From Candidatus Leucobacter sulfamidivorax (lineage in GTDB: Bacteria; Actinomycetota; Actinomycetes; Actinomycetales; Microbacteriaceae), in NCBI GenBank assembly GCA_016771945.1, contig QZLF01000001.1, forward strand, positions 701,447-765,446: DNA of 64,000 nucleotides, written 5' to 3'. The position numbers and the translations under genes are program-made. The stretch's first letter is position 1, and the number at the start of each line of letters is the position of its first letter. Under the pieces are notes generated by a model. The model was not told the origin of the DNA. It did no database searches and saw only the letters and a program-made list of their open reading frames with translations. Below are positions 52,145 through 61,934 of the stretch, in pieces.

Positions 52145-53126
52145 GTGAAGCGCACCCGTGCCCTGCTCGCCGTTCTGCCCGTGACCCTGCTCGCCGCCGC
52201 GCTCGCGGGCTGTTCGGCGGGAGGCGGCTCGGGCCAGGCCGTGCAGTCGGCGATCACCGCCGATGCGAGCGGGGCCGCGTGCAGCACCGGGGGGCGCGGC
52301 GAGCGAGTCGGTGTCGGTCGACGGCGAGATGGGGGAGCTGCTGACCCTCACCTCCGAGACCCCGCTGCCGACGGTCGAGGGGCTGCAGCGCTCGGTGCTC
52401 GTCGAGGGCGAGAAGACCGCGTTCCCCGCAGGGGACGACGCGCGGGCCAGCGTCACCATCTTCAACGGCAAGACCGGTGAGACCATCAATCACCTCGCGG
52501 CGGGGCCGCTGCCCAACGACGCCGAGCAGCTGCAGGGCGCCGACTGGGCGTACGAGGCCGTGCGCTGCGCCGCCGAGGGGCAGCGCGTCGCCATCGTCGT
52601 CCCCGCGGGCGACGCGGTCGGCGGCGATCCCGCGGACCAGGGCTTCACCGACGTGGCGAAGGACGATCCCTTCGTCTTCGTGCTCGACTTCCTGGCTCCC
52701 TACGACCAGTTCGCCGACTGCGAATCGCTGACCCCCCGCGACGAGCAGTACCCCGAGGTCGACCTCGGCGACGGCACGAGCGAGCCCACGATCACGATCC
52801 CGGAGTGCATAGAGGCGCCCGAGGAGCTCGAGATCGAGGTGCTCGTCGAGGGCGACGGCGCCGTCGTGGCCGCGGATCAGAACATCATGACCAACTACGT
52901 GGGCGTGTACTGGAACGGGGCCGAGCGCTTCGACGGCAGCTGGAACGAGACCGGCGTCCAGTTCAGCACCGCCGCGGGCGCCCTGATCGACGGCTTCACC
53001 CAGGCGATGGTCGGGCAGAAGATCGGCTCCACGATCCTCGTCACCGTGCCCTCGGAGCTCGGCTACGACGACGGGAACACGCGCACCTTCGTGCTGCAGC
53101 TGGTGGGCCCCGCGCCGGCCGGGTAA
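52145..53126 (+). pseudogene. FKBP-type peptidyl-prolyl isomerase lipoprotein, frameshifted
   Basis: GTG 52145 starts a lipoprotein signal (LLAVLPVTLLAAALAGCSAG). The mature protein continues in the +1 frame after a G6 run at 52289-52294: AASESVSVDGEMGELLTL, and a C-terminal FKBP domain with IMTNYVGVYWNGAERFDGSW, FTQAMVGQKIGSTILVTVPS and TRTFVLQLVG. Removing one G restores a single ~325-aa protein. It folds extracytoplasmic proteins. The break is most simply a homopolymer error. Confidence 0.85.
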
Positions 53127-53162
53127 CCGGCGGCGGGTCCCGCACCCGGCAGAATGGTCGTT

Positions 53163-54254
53163 ATGAGGCGTGTCATCGTTCTGGGCAGCACGGGTTCGAT
53201 CGGCGAGCAGGCGCTCGATGTGATCCGCAGCAATCCGGGTCGTTTCGAGGTGGTCGGGCTCGCCGCGGGCACGCAGGCGGATCGGGTGCGCGAACAGGCT
53301 CAGGAGTTCGCGGTCGAGCACACCGCCCTCGGCGTCGACGAGGCCGTGGCGCTCGTGCGCGAGGTCAGGGCCGACGTCGTGCTCAACGGCATCACGGGGT
53401 CGATCGGGCTGGGCCCGACGCTCGCCGCGCTCGAGGCGGGCCGCACCCTGGCCCTCGCGAACAAGGAGTCGCTCATCGTCGGCGGCGAGCTGGTCACGCG
53501 CCTCGCGAAGCCCGGGCAGATCGTGCCGGTCGACAGCGAGCACTCGGCCATCGCGCAGGCCCTGCGCGCGGGCTCCGCGAATGAGGTGCGCCGTCTCGTG
53601 CTCACTGCGAGCGGGGGGCCGTTCCGCGGGCGCAGTCGCGCCGAGCTCGAGCATGCGACCCCGGCCGAGGCGCTTGCTCACCCGACCTGGGACATGGGGC
53701 GTATGGTCACCACGAACTCCGCGACGCTCGTGAACAAGGGGCTCGAGGTCATCGAGGCGCATCTGCTCTTCGACGTGCCGTACGCTGACATCGAGGTGGT
53801 CGTGCACCCGCAGTCGATCGTGCACTCGATGGTGGAGTTCACCGACGGGTCCACGATCGCCCAGGCGTCCCCGCCCGACATGCGCCTGCCCATCTCGCTC
53901 GGCCTCGACTGGCCGCACCGGGTCTCGGGGGTCGGCGCGCCCTTCGATTGGCGGAGTGCGCAGAGCTGGGAGTTCGAGCCGCTCGACTCGGCGGCGTTCC
54001 CCGCGGTCGCGCTCGCGAAGGAGGTCGGACGTGCGGGCCGCACCTTCCCGGCGGTCTACAATGCGGCCAACGAGGAGGCGGTGGAGGTCTTCCACGAGGG
54101 GCGGATCGGCTTCCTCGGCATCGTCGACACGATCCGGGCCGTGCTCGACGCGCACGACCCGCCCGCCGAGCTGACGGTCGGAACGCTCGCCGAGGCGGAG
54201 GAGTGGGCGCGGGCACGGGCGAAGCGGATCATCGCCGAGCGCCGTCCGGAGTGA
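53163..54254 (+). CDS. dxr: 1-deoxy-D-xylulose 5-phosphate reductoisomerase
   Basis: 363 aa. [18 protein letters not shown] is the NADPH site and [15 protein letters not shown] the substrate loop. [39 protein letters not shown] and [16 protein letters not shown] complete the metal and substrate site. Second step of the MEP isoprenoid pathway. Its 3' end overlaps the convergent GntR gene by 26 bases. Confidence 0.96.
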   Translation: MRRVIVLGSTGSIGEQALDVIRSNPGRFEVVGLAAGTQADRVREQAQEFAVEHTALGVDEAVALVREVRADVVLNGITGSIGLGPTLAALEAGRTLALANKESLIVGGELVTRLAKPGQIVPVDSEHSAIAQALRAGSANEVRRLVLTASGGPFRGRSRAELEHATPAEALAHPTWDMGRMVTTNSATLVNKGLEVIEAHLLFDVPYADIEVVVHPQSIVHSMVEFTDGSTIAQASPPDMRLPISLGLDWPHRVSGVGAPFDWRSAQSWEFEPLDSAAFPAVALAKEVGRAGRTFPAVYNAANEEAVEVFHEGRIGFLGIVDTIRAVLDAHDPPAELTVGTLAEAEEWARARAKRIIAERRPE

Positions 54255-54966
54255 GAAAGCCGCGCAGCAGGGCGTCCGTTCCCTCGATGTGCTCGAGCAT
54301 GGCCGCCGCCGCCGCGTCGGGCTCTCCGGCGAGCACGGCGCCCGCGATGGCCTCGTGCTGACGATGGGCGTGCGCGAGGTTGGGCGTCAGCATCGGGATG
54401 CGGTCCAGCGCCGCGTTCACCCGCGTCCGCAGATCTGCGACCAGGCCGACCATGTCGCTCGAGCCGCTGAGCTCGGCGAATATCAGGTGGAGGCGCGAGT
54501 CGAGGCGCCGAAAGTCGCCGGAGCCGGCCGCACCGCATTCTGTCAGCGCGGCGTTCAGTGACGCCCGCTCGGCCTTGTCGAGCCGCCGTCCGGCCGCCTC
54601 ACGTACCGCGCCGACTTCGAGCACGCGGCGGAGTACCGTGAGCTCCTCGAGCTCGCCCGCCGTCAGCCGCTCCCCGTCCTCGGCAGAGCCGGGCTCGGGC
54701 AGCACTTCTGCGACGAAGGTGCCACCGTACCTGCCGCGGCGCGGCACCAGGTAGCCGGCCTCGGCGAGCGTCGAGATCGCCTCCCGCACCGTCGTGCGAC
54801 CGACTCCGAGCATGCCCGCCAGATCCCGCTCGGAAGGGAGGCGCTCTCCGGGGCCGATGAGTCCGAGCCCGATGGTCTGCAGCAGGCGTTGCACGGACCC
54901 CTCGTAGGGGTTGCTCGGCAGCACCGTCCTTCTGAGAAACTCGACGCCCTCGTCGCTCGGGACCAT
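54229..54966 (-). CDS. GntR/FadR-family transcriptional regulator
   Basis: 245 aa. The N-terminal winged helix is [40 protein letters not shown]; the C-terminal FCD ligand domain is all-helical with [30 protein letters not shown] precedes the ATG. It is downstream of, and likely controls, the gamma-glutamyl-amine operon through a site like the one at 59414-59424. Confidence 0.82.
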   Translation of the reverse strand: MVPSDEGVEFLRRTVLPSNPYEGSVQRLLQTIGLGLIGPGERLPSERDLAGMLGVGRTTVREAISTLAEAGYLVPRRGRYGGTFVAEVLPEPGSAEDGERLTAGELEELTVLRRVLEVGAVREAAGRRLDKAERASLNAALTECGAAGSGDFRRLDSRLHLIFAELSGSSDMVGLVADLRTRVNAALDRIPMLTPNLAHAHRQHEAIAGAVLAGEPDAAAAAMLEHIEGTDALLRGFLTPDGARR

Positions 54967-55007
54967 CTCACTCCTCCCGGGTGCGCGACCGCGCGATCGC
55001 GACCAGC

Positions 55008-55799
55008 CTACAGCGGGGTCGTGTAGGCGCTGGTGAGCCCGCCGTCCACGAGGAAGGTCGAGGCGGTGATGAAGGATGCGTCGTCGCTCGCGAGGAACGC
55101 GACTGCGGCCGCCAGCTCCTCGGGGCGGGCGAAGCGGCCGATCGGCACATGCACGAGCCGGCGGGCGGCGCGCTCCGGATCCTTCGCGAAGAGCTCCTGC
55201 AGCAGCGGGGTGTTCACCGGCCCGGGGCAGAGCGCGTTCACCCGGATGCCCTGCCGGGCGAACTGCACCCCCAACTCGCGGCTCATCGCGAGTACACCGC
55301 CCTTGGAGGCAGTGTAGGAGATCTGAGAGGTGGCGGAACCCATGACCGCCACGAATGAGGCCGTGTTGATGATCGAGCCGCGGCCCTGCGCGGTCATATG
55401 GCGCAGTGCGGCGCGTGAGCAGAGGTAGACGCTCTTCAAATTGACGTCCTGCACCTTCTGCCAGGCGGGCAGCTCGGTGATCTCGATCGAATCGTCATCG
55501 TCCGGGGAGATACCCGCGTTGTTGAAGGCGATGTCGACGGAGCCGTATTCGCGGGCAGCGGTGTCGAAGAGGCGGTTCACCTGCTCCTCGTCGGTGACGT
55601 CGACCCGCACGAAGAGGCCGCCGACCTCCGTGGCTGCAGTCTCGCCAGTCTCGGGGTTCGTATCGCCGATCACGATCCTCGCGCCCTCGGCGCGCATGCG
55701 CCTAGCGGTCGCGAGGCCGATACCGCTCGCGCCGCCGGTGATGACGGCGACCTTGCCCGCAAGTCGCTGGGTGAGATCAATAGGGGTGATGTCGCTCAT
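55008..55799 (-). CDS. Short-chain dehydrogenase/reductase
   Basis: 263 aa. AVITGGASGIGLATARRM (NAD(P) site), FNNAGISPDDDD, and the catalytic triad in INTASF…YTASKGGVLAMS (Ser, Tyr, Lys). FLVDGGLTSAY ends the fold. Last enzyme gene of the operon; substrate perhaps an alcohol or aldehyde of the amine pathway. A 40-base gap separates it from the ALDH. Confidence 0.85.
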   Translation of the reverse strand: MSDITPIDLTQRLAGKVAVITGGASGIGLATARRMRAEGARIVIGDTNPETGETAATEVGGLFVRVDVTDEEQVNRLFDTAAREYGSVDIAFNNAGISPDDDDSIEITELPAWQKVQDVNLKSVYLCSRAALRHMTAQGRGSIINTASFVAVMGSATSQISYTASKGGVLAMSRELGVQFARQGIRVNALCPGPVNTPLLQELFAKDPERAARRLVHVPIGRFARPEELAAAVAFLASDDASFITASTFLVDGGLTSAYTTPL

Positions 55800-55839
55800 G
55801 ATGGTTCCTTGTCGTGGAAGTGGTGCAGGGGATGAAGCG

Positions 55840-57195
55840 TCAGTCGGCGGCGAAGAAGACGTTCTTCGTCTCGGTGAAGTGCAGCGGGGCGTCGGGGCCG
55901 AGCTCGCGCCCGAGCCCCGATTGCTTGAAGCCGCCGAAGGGCGTCGAGTAGCGGACGGAGGAGTGCGAGTTCACCGAGAGGTTGCCGCCCTCGACGGCGC
56001 GGGACACGCGGATGCCGCGGCCGAGGTCGCGGGTCCAGATGGAACCGCTGAGACCGTACTCGGTGTCGTTGGCGAGGCGGATCGCGTCGGCCTCGTCCTC
56101 GAAGGGCAGCACCGCGACGACGGGGCCGAAGATCTCCTCGGTCGCGATGCGGTCGCCGCGCTCCGGAGTGACGACCGTCGGCGCGAACCAGGCGCCCGGC
56201 CCCTCGGGGCAGGACCCGCGGAAGGCGATCGGGGTCGAGTCGTCGATGAACGACGCCACCGACTCGCGATGCGCGAGCGTGACGAGGGGGCCGACCTCGG
56301 TCGCCTCGTCGGCGGGATCGCCGACCTTCACGGCCTGCACGGCCCGTTCGAAGCCCTCCATGAAGCGGTCGTAGACGCTGCGCTGCACGAGCAGGCGGCT
56401 GCGCGCGCAGCAGTCCTGTCCGGCGTTGTCGAAGACGGAGTACGGCGCGGTCGCGGCGGCCCGCTCGACGTCGGCGTCCGCGAACACGATGTTCGCGCTC
56501 TTGCCGCCGAGCTCGAGCGTCACGCGCTTCACCTGCTCGGCGCAGCCGGCCATGATCCGCTTGCCCACCTCGGTCGATCCCGTGAACACCACCTTGCGCA
56601 CGGCGGGGCTGGTCACGAAGCGCTCGCCGACCACCGAGCCACGGCCCGGCAGTACCTGGAACAGGCCCTCGGGCAGTCCCGATTCGAGCGCCAGTTCACC
56701 GAGGCGCATACTGGTGAGCGGGGTCCACTCGGCCGGCTTCAGCACGACGGCATTGCCGGCGGCGAGCGCGGGTGCGAAGCCCCATGCGGCGATCGTCATT
56801 GGGAAGTTCCACGGGGTGATCACGCCCACCACGCCGAGCGGTTCGTGGAAGGTTACGTCGAGTCCGCCCGCGACCGGGATCTGCTGACCGATGAGCCGCT
56901 CCGGCGAGGCCGAATAGTATTCGAGCACATCGCGCACGTGGCTGGCTTCCCAGCGGGACTGGGAGATCGGGTGACCCGAATTCGCCGTCTCGAGTCCTGC
57001 GAGGTGCTCGATGTCACTGTCGACGTGCGCTGCGAAGCGGCGGAGCGCGCGGGCCCGGTCGGCCGGGGCGAGGCGCGCCCACTCGATCTGCGCTTGCGCC
57101 GCGGCGGCGATCGCCGCATCGGCCGCGGCAGCGTCGAGGTGCTCGACTTCGGCGACGAAGGTCTCGTCCGCGGGGTTGGTGACGGTGTAGCTCAT
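55840..57195 (-). CDS. Aldehyde dehydrogenase (gamma-glutamylaminobutyraldehyde type)
   Basis: 451 aa. VITPWNFPMTIAAWGFAPAL and LKPAEWTPLTSMRLGEL form the cofactor pocket, FTGSTEVGKRIM the turn, LELGGKSANIVF has Glu and NAGQDCCARSRLL the catalytic Cys. PFGGFKQSGLGRELG ends it. By context it is the PuuC counterpart, oxidising gamma-glutamyl-aminoaldehyde. Coupled to puuD by a 4-base overlap. Confidence 0.87.
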   Translation of the reverse strand: MSYTVTNPADETFVAEVEHLDAAAADAAIAAAAQAQIEWARLAPADRARALRRFAAHVDSDIEHLAGLETANSGHPISQSRWEASHVRDVLEYYSASPERLIGQQIPVAGGLDVTFHEPLGVVGVITPWNFPMTIAAWGFAPALAAGNAVVLKPAEWTPLTSMRLGELALESGLPEGLFQVLPGRGSVVGERFVTSPAVRKVVFTGSTEVGKRIMAGCAEQVKRVTLELGGKSANIVFADADVERAAATAPYSVFDNAGQDCCARSRLLVQRSVYDRFMEGFERAVQAVKVGDPADEATEVGPLVTLAHRESVASFIDDSTPIAFRGSCPEGPGAWFAPTVVTPERGDRIATEEIFGPVVAVLPFEDEADAIRLANDTEYGLSGSIWTRDLGRGIRVSRAVEGGNLSVNSHSSVRYSTPFGGFKQSGLGRELGPDAPLHFTETKNVFFAAD

Positions 57196-58004
57196 AGCTG
57201 TTCCTCCGGTCGTGAGAGGCGGATGCGGCGGTGGACTCTCGCGGCGTCGACAAGACCGGCGAACAGGCGGCGATCATCCTCCCGCTCCTCCGGATGCCAC
57301 TGCACCCCGACGCAGAAGGGTGACGCAGGCAGTTCGACCGATTCAATCACGCCGTCGGCGGTCCGGCTCGTGACGATCAGGGGGTCCGCAACCCGGTCGA
57401 TCGCCTGGTGGTGGTAGAGCGGAGCGAGGGCGCGGCGACCGTTGCCGAGCACCTCTGCGATGCGGGTATCAGGATCGACCTCGATCTCGACCTCGGTGAA
57501 GCGGGCGTCACCCAGCTGATACCGCTCGTCACCGACCCGGTCGGGGAGGTGCTGGATCAGGTCACCGCCGAGCGTGACGTTGAGCAGCTGCGCACCGCGG
57601 CAGATTCCGAGAAAGGGCAGCTCGGTTTCGAGAGCGGCCCGCAGCAGAGCGTCCTCGAAGGCGTCGCGGTCCTCACGCGGTGCGCCGGTGCGTTCGTGCG
57701 CAGTCTGGCCGTAGCGGCGCGGATCGATGTCGGCGCCTCCGGCCATGATGAGCCCGTCGAGCGAGCCGATGATGCGCCGCGCGATCCGCCGGTCAACCGC
57801 TTGCGGGGGAAGTACGATCGCGATGCCCCCGACGTCGGTGACCGCCCGCAGATAGACCTCGGGCAGGAAGGACGCCCTGACGTCCCACACCCCCGTCTGC
57901 GCCTGCTCCAGGTAGCTCGTGATCCCGATCAGCGGCGCATCGGATGCCGGTGACGCGCCGGAGGCCGGCGGAGCGCTGGCGAACGGAGCTTCAAAGTCGT
58001 TCAA
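57192..58004 (-). CDS. Gamma-glutamyl-gamma-aminobutyrate hydrolase (PuuD-like, class I GATase)
   Basis: 270 aa from TTG 58004, which overlaps the upstream gene's end by 14 bases; no better start is visible before IGITSYLEQAQTGVWDVRAS. LPFLGICRGAQLLNVTLGG holds the nucleophile Cys and FCVGVQWHPEERE the His-Glu pair. It releases GABA-like acid from its gamma-glutamyl conjugate. Acts after the ALDH in the same operon. Confidence 0.87.
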   Translation of the reverse strand: MNDFEAPFASAPPASGASPASDAPLIGITSYLEQAQTGVWDVRASFLPEVYLRAVTDVGGIAIVLPPQAVDRRIARRIIGSLDGLIMAGGADIDPRRYGQTAHERTGAPREDRDAFEDALLRAALETELPFLGICRGAQLLNVTLGGDLIQHLPDRVGDERYQLGDARFTEVEIEVDPDTRIAEVLGNGRRALAPLYHHQAIDRVADPLIVTSRTADGVIESVELPASPFCVGVQWHPEEREDDRRLFAGLVDAARVHRRIRLSRPEEQL

Positions 58005-59361
58005 AGCCGCGCACCCGTTCCCAATCAGTAACAGCGGAGTCGAAGGCGGCGACCTCGACGCGCGCTGCGTGGACGTAATGGTCGACGACCTCGTCGCCGA
58101 AGACCTCGCGCGCGAGCGCGGAGCCCTCGAAGAGATCCGCCGCCTCGCGCAGTGTGGTCGGTACCCGTTCGACATCGCTCTCATAGGCGTTGCCGGCCAG
58201 CGGTTCGCCGAGTTGGAGTTGGTTCTCGATACCGTGTAGGCCGGAGGCGAGCATGCCCGCGACCGCGAGGTACTGATTCACGTCTCCGCCGGGCACCCGG
58301 TTCTCGACGCGCATCGCGTGGCCGCGCCCGACGACCCGCAGCGCGCAGGTGCGGTTGTCGTGGCCCCAGGCCACGGCGGTCGGGGCGAAGCTGCCCGCGA
58401 CGAAGCGCTTGTAGGAGTTGATGTTCGGGGCGTAGAGCAGCGTGAACTCGCGCAGCGCGGCGAGCTGGCCCGCGATGAAGTGCCGGAACGTCGGCGACAT
58501 GCCGTCGGCGGCGACGGCGTCCGCGAACACCGGGTCGCCCGCGGTGCCGCGCAGGCTGGTGTGCACATGGCAGCTGTTGCCCTCGCGCTCGTCGAACTTC
58601 GCCATGAAGGTGATGCTCTTGCCGTGGGCGTCGGCGATCTCCTTGGCGCCGCTCTTGTAGATCGAGTGGTTGTCGCAGGTGTTCAGCGCGTGCGCGTAGC
58701 GGAAGGCGATCTCCTGCTGCCCGAGGTTGCACTCGCCCTTGACGCCCTCGCAGTACATGCCGGCGCCGTCCATGCCGTTGCGGATGTCGCGGAGCAGCGG
58801 CTCCATGCGGCTCGAAGCGTGGAGGGCGTAGTCGATGTTGTAGTCGCTCGCGGGGCGCAGATCGCGGTAGCCCTGCCGCCAGGCGCTGCGGTAGTCGTCG
58901 TCGAAGACGATGAACTCGAGCTCCGTCCCGACGTAGGGGACCAGGTCGCGGGCGCCGAGCCGATCGATCTGGCGGCGCAGGATCTGCCGTGGCGACACCG
59001 AGATGGGGGAGCGGTCGCTCGCGAGGGCGAGGTCCCCGATGACGAGCGCCGTTCCGGGCAGCCACGGCAGTCTGCGCAGCGTGCCGAGATCGGGGATCAT
59101 GGCCATGTCGCCGTAGCCGCTCTCCCAGCTGGTCAGCGCGTAGCCCTCGACGGTGTTGAGCTCGACGTCGACGGCGAGCAGGTAGTTGCAGCACTCGGCG
59201 CCGTGCTCCATCACGTCCTCGACGAACAGCCTGGCCGAGACCCGCTTGCCCACGAGCCGTCCCTGGACGTCCGTGAACGCGACGATCACCGTGTCGACCT
59301 CGCCCGACGCGACCGCCTCGCGCAGTGCCTCCGGGGTCAGATTCCCGCTGTGCGGAACCAT
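57991..59361 (-). CDS. Gamma-glutamyl(poly)amine synthetase, glutamine-synthetase family (PuuA-like)
   Basis: 456 aa from ATG 59361 (GAAGGAG upstream; ATG 59394 is less likely). GTELEFIVFDDDYRSAW, EGVKGECNLGQQEIAFRYAH, EGNSCHVHTSLRG and RVENRVPGGDVNQYLAVAG are the GS-fold ATP, metal and glutamate sites. The divergent ammonium region and the gene context point to an amine, not NH4+, as acceptor. First gene of the operon: it glutamylates the amine using ATP. Confidence 0.87.
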   Translation of the reverse strand: MVPHSGNLTPEALREAVASGEVDTVIVAFTDVQGRLVGKRVSARLFVEDVMEHGAECCNYLLAVDVELNTVEGYALTSWESGYGDMAMIPDLGTLRRLPWLPGTALVIGDLALASDRSPISVSPRQILRRQIDRLGARDLVPYVGTELEFIVFDDDYRSAWRQGYRDLRPASDYNIDYALHASSRMEPLLRDIRNGMDGAGMYCEGVKGECNLGQQEIAFRYAHALNTCDNHSIYKSGAKEIADAHGKSITFMAKFDEREGNSCHVHTSLRGTAGDPVFADAVAADGMSPTFRHFIAGQLAALREFTLLYAPNINSYKRFVAGSFAPTAVAWGHDNRTCALRVVGRGHAMRVENRVPGGDVNQYLAVAGMLASGLHGIENQLQLGEPLAGNAYESDVERVPTTLREAADLFEGSALAREVFGDEVVDHYVHAARVEVAAFDSAVTDWERVRGFERL

Positions 59362-59413
59362 CCGCAACTCCTTCGCTCGAGGGGAGACGCGCATTCGCGA
59401 ATCTAAAGGTATT

Positions 59414-59424
59414 TGTTCAGACCA
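59414..59424. promoter_or_regulatory. Imperfect palindrome upstream of the puuA-like gene, possible GntR site
   Basis: TGTTCAGACCA (minus strand TGGTCTGAACA) is palindromic at four of five pairs, like FadR-family sites (TGGTC-N-GACCA). It lies ~55 bases before the gene start in the only AT-rich patch of the gap. Confidence 0.4.
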
Positions 59425-59452
59425 TTAAAGCACAGAGGGATGCCCATCGCCC

Positions 59453-60442
59453 TCAGATCACGAAGGCCGAGGACGTGCTCGGAGCGAAGAGCTCCTCCGG
59501 CTCGTACCGCCGCGCGGCCAGTCCCTGCTCGTGCGAGTAGCGGAGGAAGGTCTCGAGGACATGCCGGTTCCCGTCGATGCCGTACGTCCAGTAGTCCTCC
59601 CCGAGGGCCTCGACGGTCTCCTCGACGTGATCGGCGAGCCACGGCAGCATGACCTTCAGCGAGCTCCGGTACCGCAGATCCTCCATCGCGAGGATCCGCG
59701 ACGCCTCGAAGGCCTTCAGCAGCGAGCGCGCGACCCACGGCTCGCGCTCCAGCAGGCTCGTGCGGATGACGACCACGTGCATGATCGGGAAGATCCGCGT
59801 GCGCGCGAAGTAGTCCTTCTCTGCGGCCTTGAAGTCGGGGAACAGCCGGACGACGTCCTCGTGCTCGCCGAACACGGACGGTGCGTGCGCGGCGAACAGC
59901 GCGTCGATCTCGCCGTCGACCAGCATCCGCGAGAGGGTCTGCCCGGGCCCGATCGGCACGAGCTCCACACCCGCGGGCGGCTCGATCCCGTGCTTCTCGA
60001 TCCTGCCGGGCTCCTCGACCCCTCCCGTCCGCCAGCGGATGTCGGCGGGGGCGACGCCGTACTCGTCCGCGAGGATGCCCCGCTGCCAGACCCCGGCGGT
60101 GATCTGGTACTCGGGCACCCCCACGCGCCTGCCCTGCAAGTCGGTGGGGCTCTCGATCCCGCTCCTCCGGTTGACGAACATCGTCTGGTGCCGGAAGTAG
60201 CGCGACGGGAAGACGGGGATCGCGGTGCAGGGGAACGACGCCCGGCCCAGGCTCAGCACGTAGGTCGAGAGGCTCATCTCGCTCACGTCGAACTCGCCGA
60301 ACACGGCCTGGCGGTAGAAGATCTCCTCGACCGGCATGGGAAGGATCTCGAGGTCGATGCCCTCGACCCGGACCCGCGAATCCTGCAGCGCGCGGAAGCG
60401 GTCGTAGTTCACCGCCGCCATCGTCAGGCGGAGCTCGGACAT
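59453..60442 (-). CDS. 4,5-dihydroxyphthalate decarboxylase-like protein (periplasmic-binding-protein fold)
   Basis: 329 aa, no signal peptide. RVEGIDLEILPMPVEEIFYR, FDVSEMSLSTYVLSLGR, FVNRRSGIESPTDLQGRRVG and MLVDGEIDALFAAHAPSVF are the blocks shared by Pht5-type decarboxylases and related SBP-fold enzymes. Lack of an export signal favours a cytoplasmic enzyme over a transporter subunit. First of five co-directional catabolic genes. Confidence 0.72.
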   Translation of the reverse strand: MSELRLTMAAVNYDRFRALQDSRVRVEGIDLEILPMPVEEIFYRQAVFGEFDVSEMSLSTYVLSLGRASFPCTAIPVFPSRYFRHQTMFVNRRSGIESPTDLQGRRVGVPEYQITAGVWQRGILADEYGVAPADIRWRTGGVEEPGRIEKHGIEPPAGVELVPIGPGQTLSRMLVDGEIDALFAAHAPSVFGEHEDVVRLFPDFKAAEKDYFARTRIFPIMHVVVIRTSLLEREPWVARSLLKAFEASRILAMEDLRYRSSLKVMLPWLADHVEETVEALGEDYWTYGIDGNRHVLETFLRYSHEQGLAARRYEPEELFAPSTSSAFVI

Positions 60443-60467
60443 CCCGGCCTCCGATCCGGCGGTCCGC

Positions 60468-61178
60468 TCACGCGTCGAGCCCGCGCAGCAGGTACTGCCA
60501 CACCTGCTCCAGGGCCCTCGGCGAGTAGATCCGGTCGCGCTTCTCGAGCGCCTCCGCGTCGTCGGTCCACCTCGGCGTCCCCCCGTAGCCGAGGGTGCGC
60601 AGCTGCTGCTCGCACGCCTCCTCCAGCAGGAGCGCCGTGACCGCGGCCTCGCGCACCGTGACGCCCACCGTCACGATGCCGTGGTTCAGCAGGAACACGG
60701 CGTTGCGGTCTCCCAGCGCCCGGGCGACCCCCGCGCCCAGCTCGGCCGAGCGGATCAGATCCGTGGTGTCGTCGTAGCACGGCACCGCGGGCGGCGTGAA
60801 CAGCGTCGCCTGGTGGCTCACCGGCCGCAGCTGCACACCGGACGCGGCCAGCGCGACGGCGTGGGGCGGATGGATGTGGACCACGCCGCCGACGTCGGGT
60901 CGCGCGGCGTACACCTCGGTATGGATCGGGTACTCGATGTGCCGATTCCCCGCTCCCAGCAGCACCTCGCCGTCGCGGGAGACCAGCTGAACGTCGTCGG
61001 GCCCGATCTCCGAGAGGCCGACTCCGCTGCGCTTGATCCAGGCCCCGCGGCCCTCCGGATCCCGCACCGAGGCGTGACCCCAGATGTAGTCGTCCAGGCC
61101 GGCCGCGCCCAGCACCCGGGACGCCTGCGAGACCAGCAGCCGGATGTTCTCATCCACCGTATTCTCCTTCTCAAACAT
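60468..61178 (-). CDS. Class II aldolase/adducin-family enzyme
   Basis: 236 aa. WGHASVRDPEGRGAWIKRSG, then VVHIHPPHAVALAASG (two metal His) and VFLLNHGIVTVG (third His) form the zinc site of fuculose-phosphate-aldolase-like enzymes. Family members also decarboxylate dihydroxyphthalate, fitting the neighbour at 59453. Overlaps the following SDR gene by 8 bases. Confidence 0.82.
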   Translation of the reverse strand: MFEKENTVDENIRLLVSQASRVLGAAGLDDYIWGHASVRDPEGRGAWIKRSGVGLSEIGPDDVQLVSRDGEVLLGAGNRHIEYPIHTEVYAARPDVGGVVHIHPPHAVALAASGVQLRPVSHQATLFTPPAVPCYDDTTDLIRSAELGAGVARALGDRNAVFLLNHGIVTVGVTVREAAVTALLLEEACEQQLRTLGYGGTPRWTDDAEALEKRDRIYSPRALEQVWQYLLRGLDA

Positions 61179-61917
61179 GCGCCCACCCTCCGTCGACGAG
61201 CACGGTCTGCCCGGTGACGAACGCCGAGTCGTCGGAGGTGAGGAAGGCCAGGGCGCCGACCAGGTCCTCCGGCTGCTGAGTGCGCTTGATCGCCTGCCCC
61301 TCGATCGCCTGCTGGAAGAGCCCGAGCTCGTCCTGCGGCCCGGTGCTCGTGCCCGGAGTGCGGGTCAGGCCGGGCGCGATCGCGTTGATCGTGACCCCGT
61401 CCCGTCCGATCTCGCCCGAGAGGGAGCGCACGAAGCCCTGCACCGCGCCCTTGCTGGCGACGTAGTGCGCGACCCCGGGCACCCCCAGCTGGTACGTGTT
61501 CGAGGACATCGCGACGATCCGCCCCCAGCCCCGTGCGCGCATGCCCGGGAGCAGCGCCTTACAGAGGTGGAAGAGCGGATCCACGTTCACCGCCATCACG
61601 CGCCGCCAGTCGTCGAACGTCATCCGCTCGAAGGCGACGAAGGGCTGGATCGCCGCGTTGAGCACGAGGATGTCCGCACCGCCCAGGCCGTCCGCGGCGG
61701 CGAGCACCTCCCGAGCCGATTCCGGCTCGCTGAGGTCAGCGCGCACGGCGATCCCTTCGGCGCCCGCGGCGGCGATCAGTGCGAGGGTCTCGTCCGCCGG
61801 CGCGAGGTCGGCCACGACGATCCGGGCGCCGCGCTGCGCGAGCTCGCGGGCGTAGGCCCGCCCGATGCCCTGCGCGGCCCCGGTGATGACCGCCGTTCTC
61901 CCGGCGTGGGTCTGCAT
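61171..61917 (-). CDS. Short-chain dehydrogenase/reductase
   Basis: 248 aa. AVITGAAQGIGRAYARELAQ is the cofactor site, LVLNAAIQPFV replaces the usual NNAG, and SSNTYQLGVPGVAHYVASKG carries Ser-Tyr-Lys. TVLVDGGWAHV ends it. Probably dehydrogenates a diol or hydroxyl intermediate of the cluster's pathway. Confidence 0.85.
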   Translation of the reverse strand: MQTHAGRTAVITGAAQGIGRAYARELAQRGARIVVADLAPADETLALIAAAGAEGIAVRADLSEPESAREVLAAADGLGGADILVLNAAIQPFVAFERMTFDDWRRVMAVNVDPLFHLCKALLPGMRARGWGRIVAMSSNTYQLGVPGVAHYVASKGAVQGFVRSLSGEIGRDGVTINAIAPGLTRTPGTSTGPQDELGLFQQAIEGQAIKRTQQPEDLVGALAFLTSDDSAFVTGQTVLVDGGWAHV

Positions 61918-61934
61918 CACGTTTCTCCGTCTCC

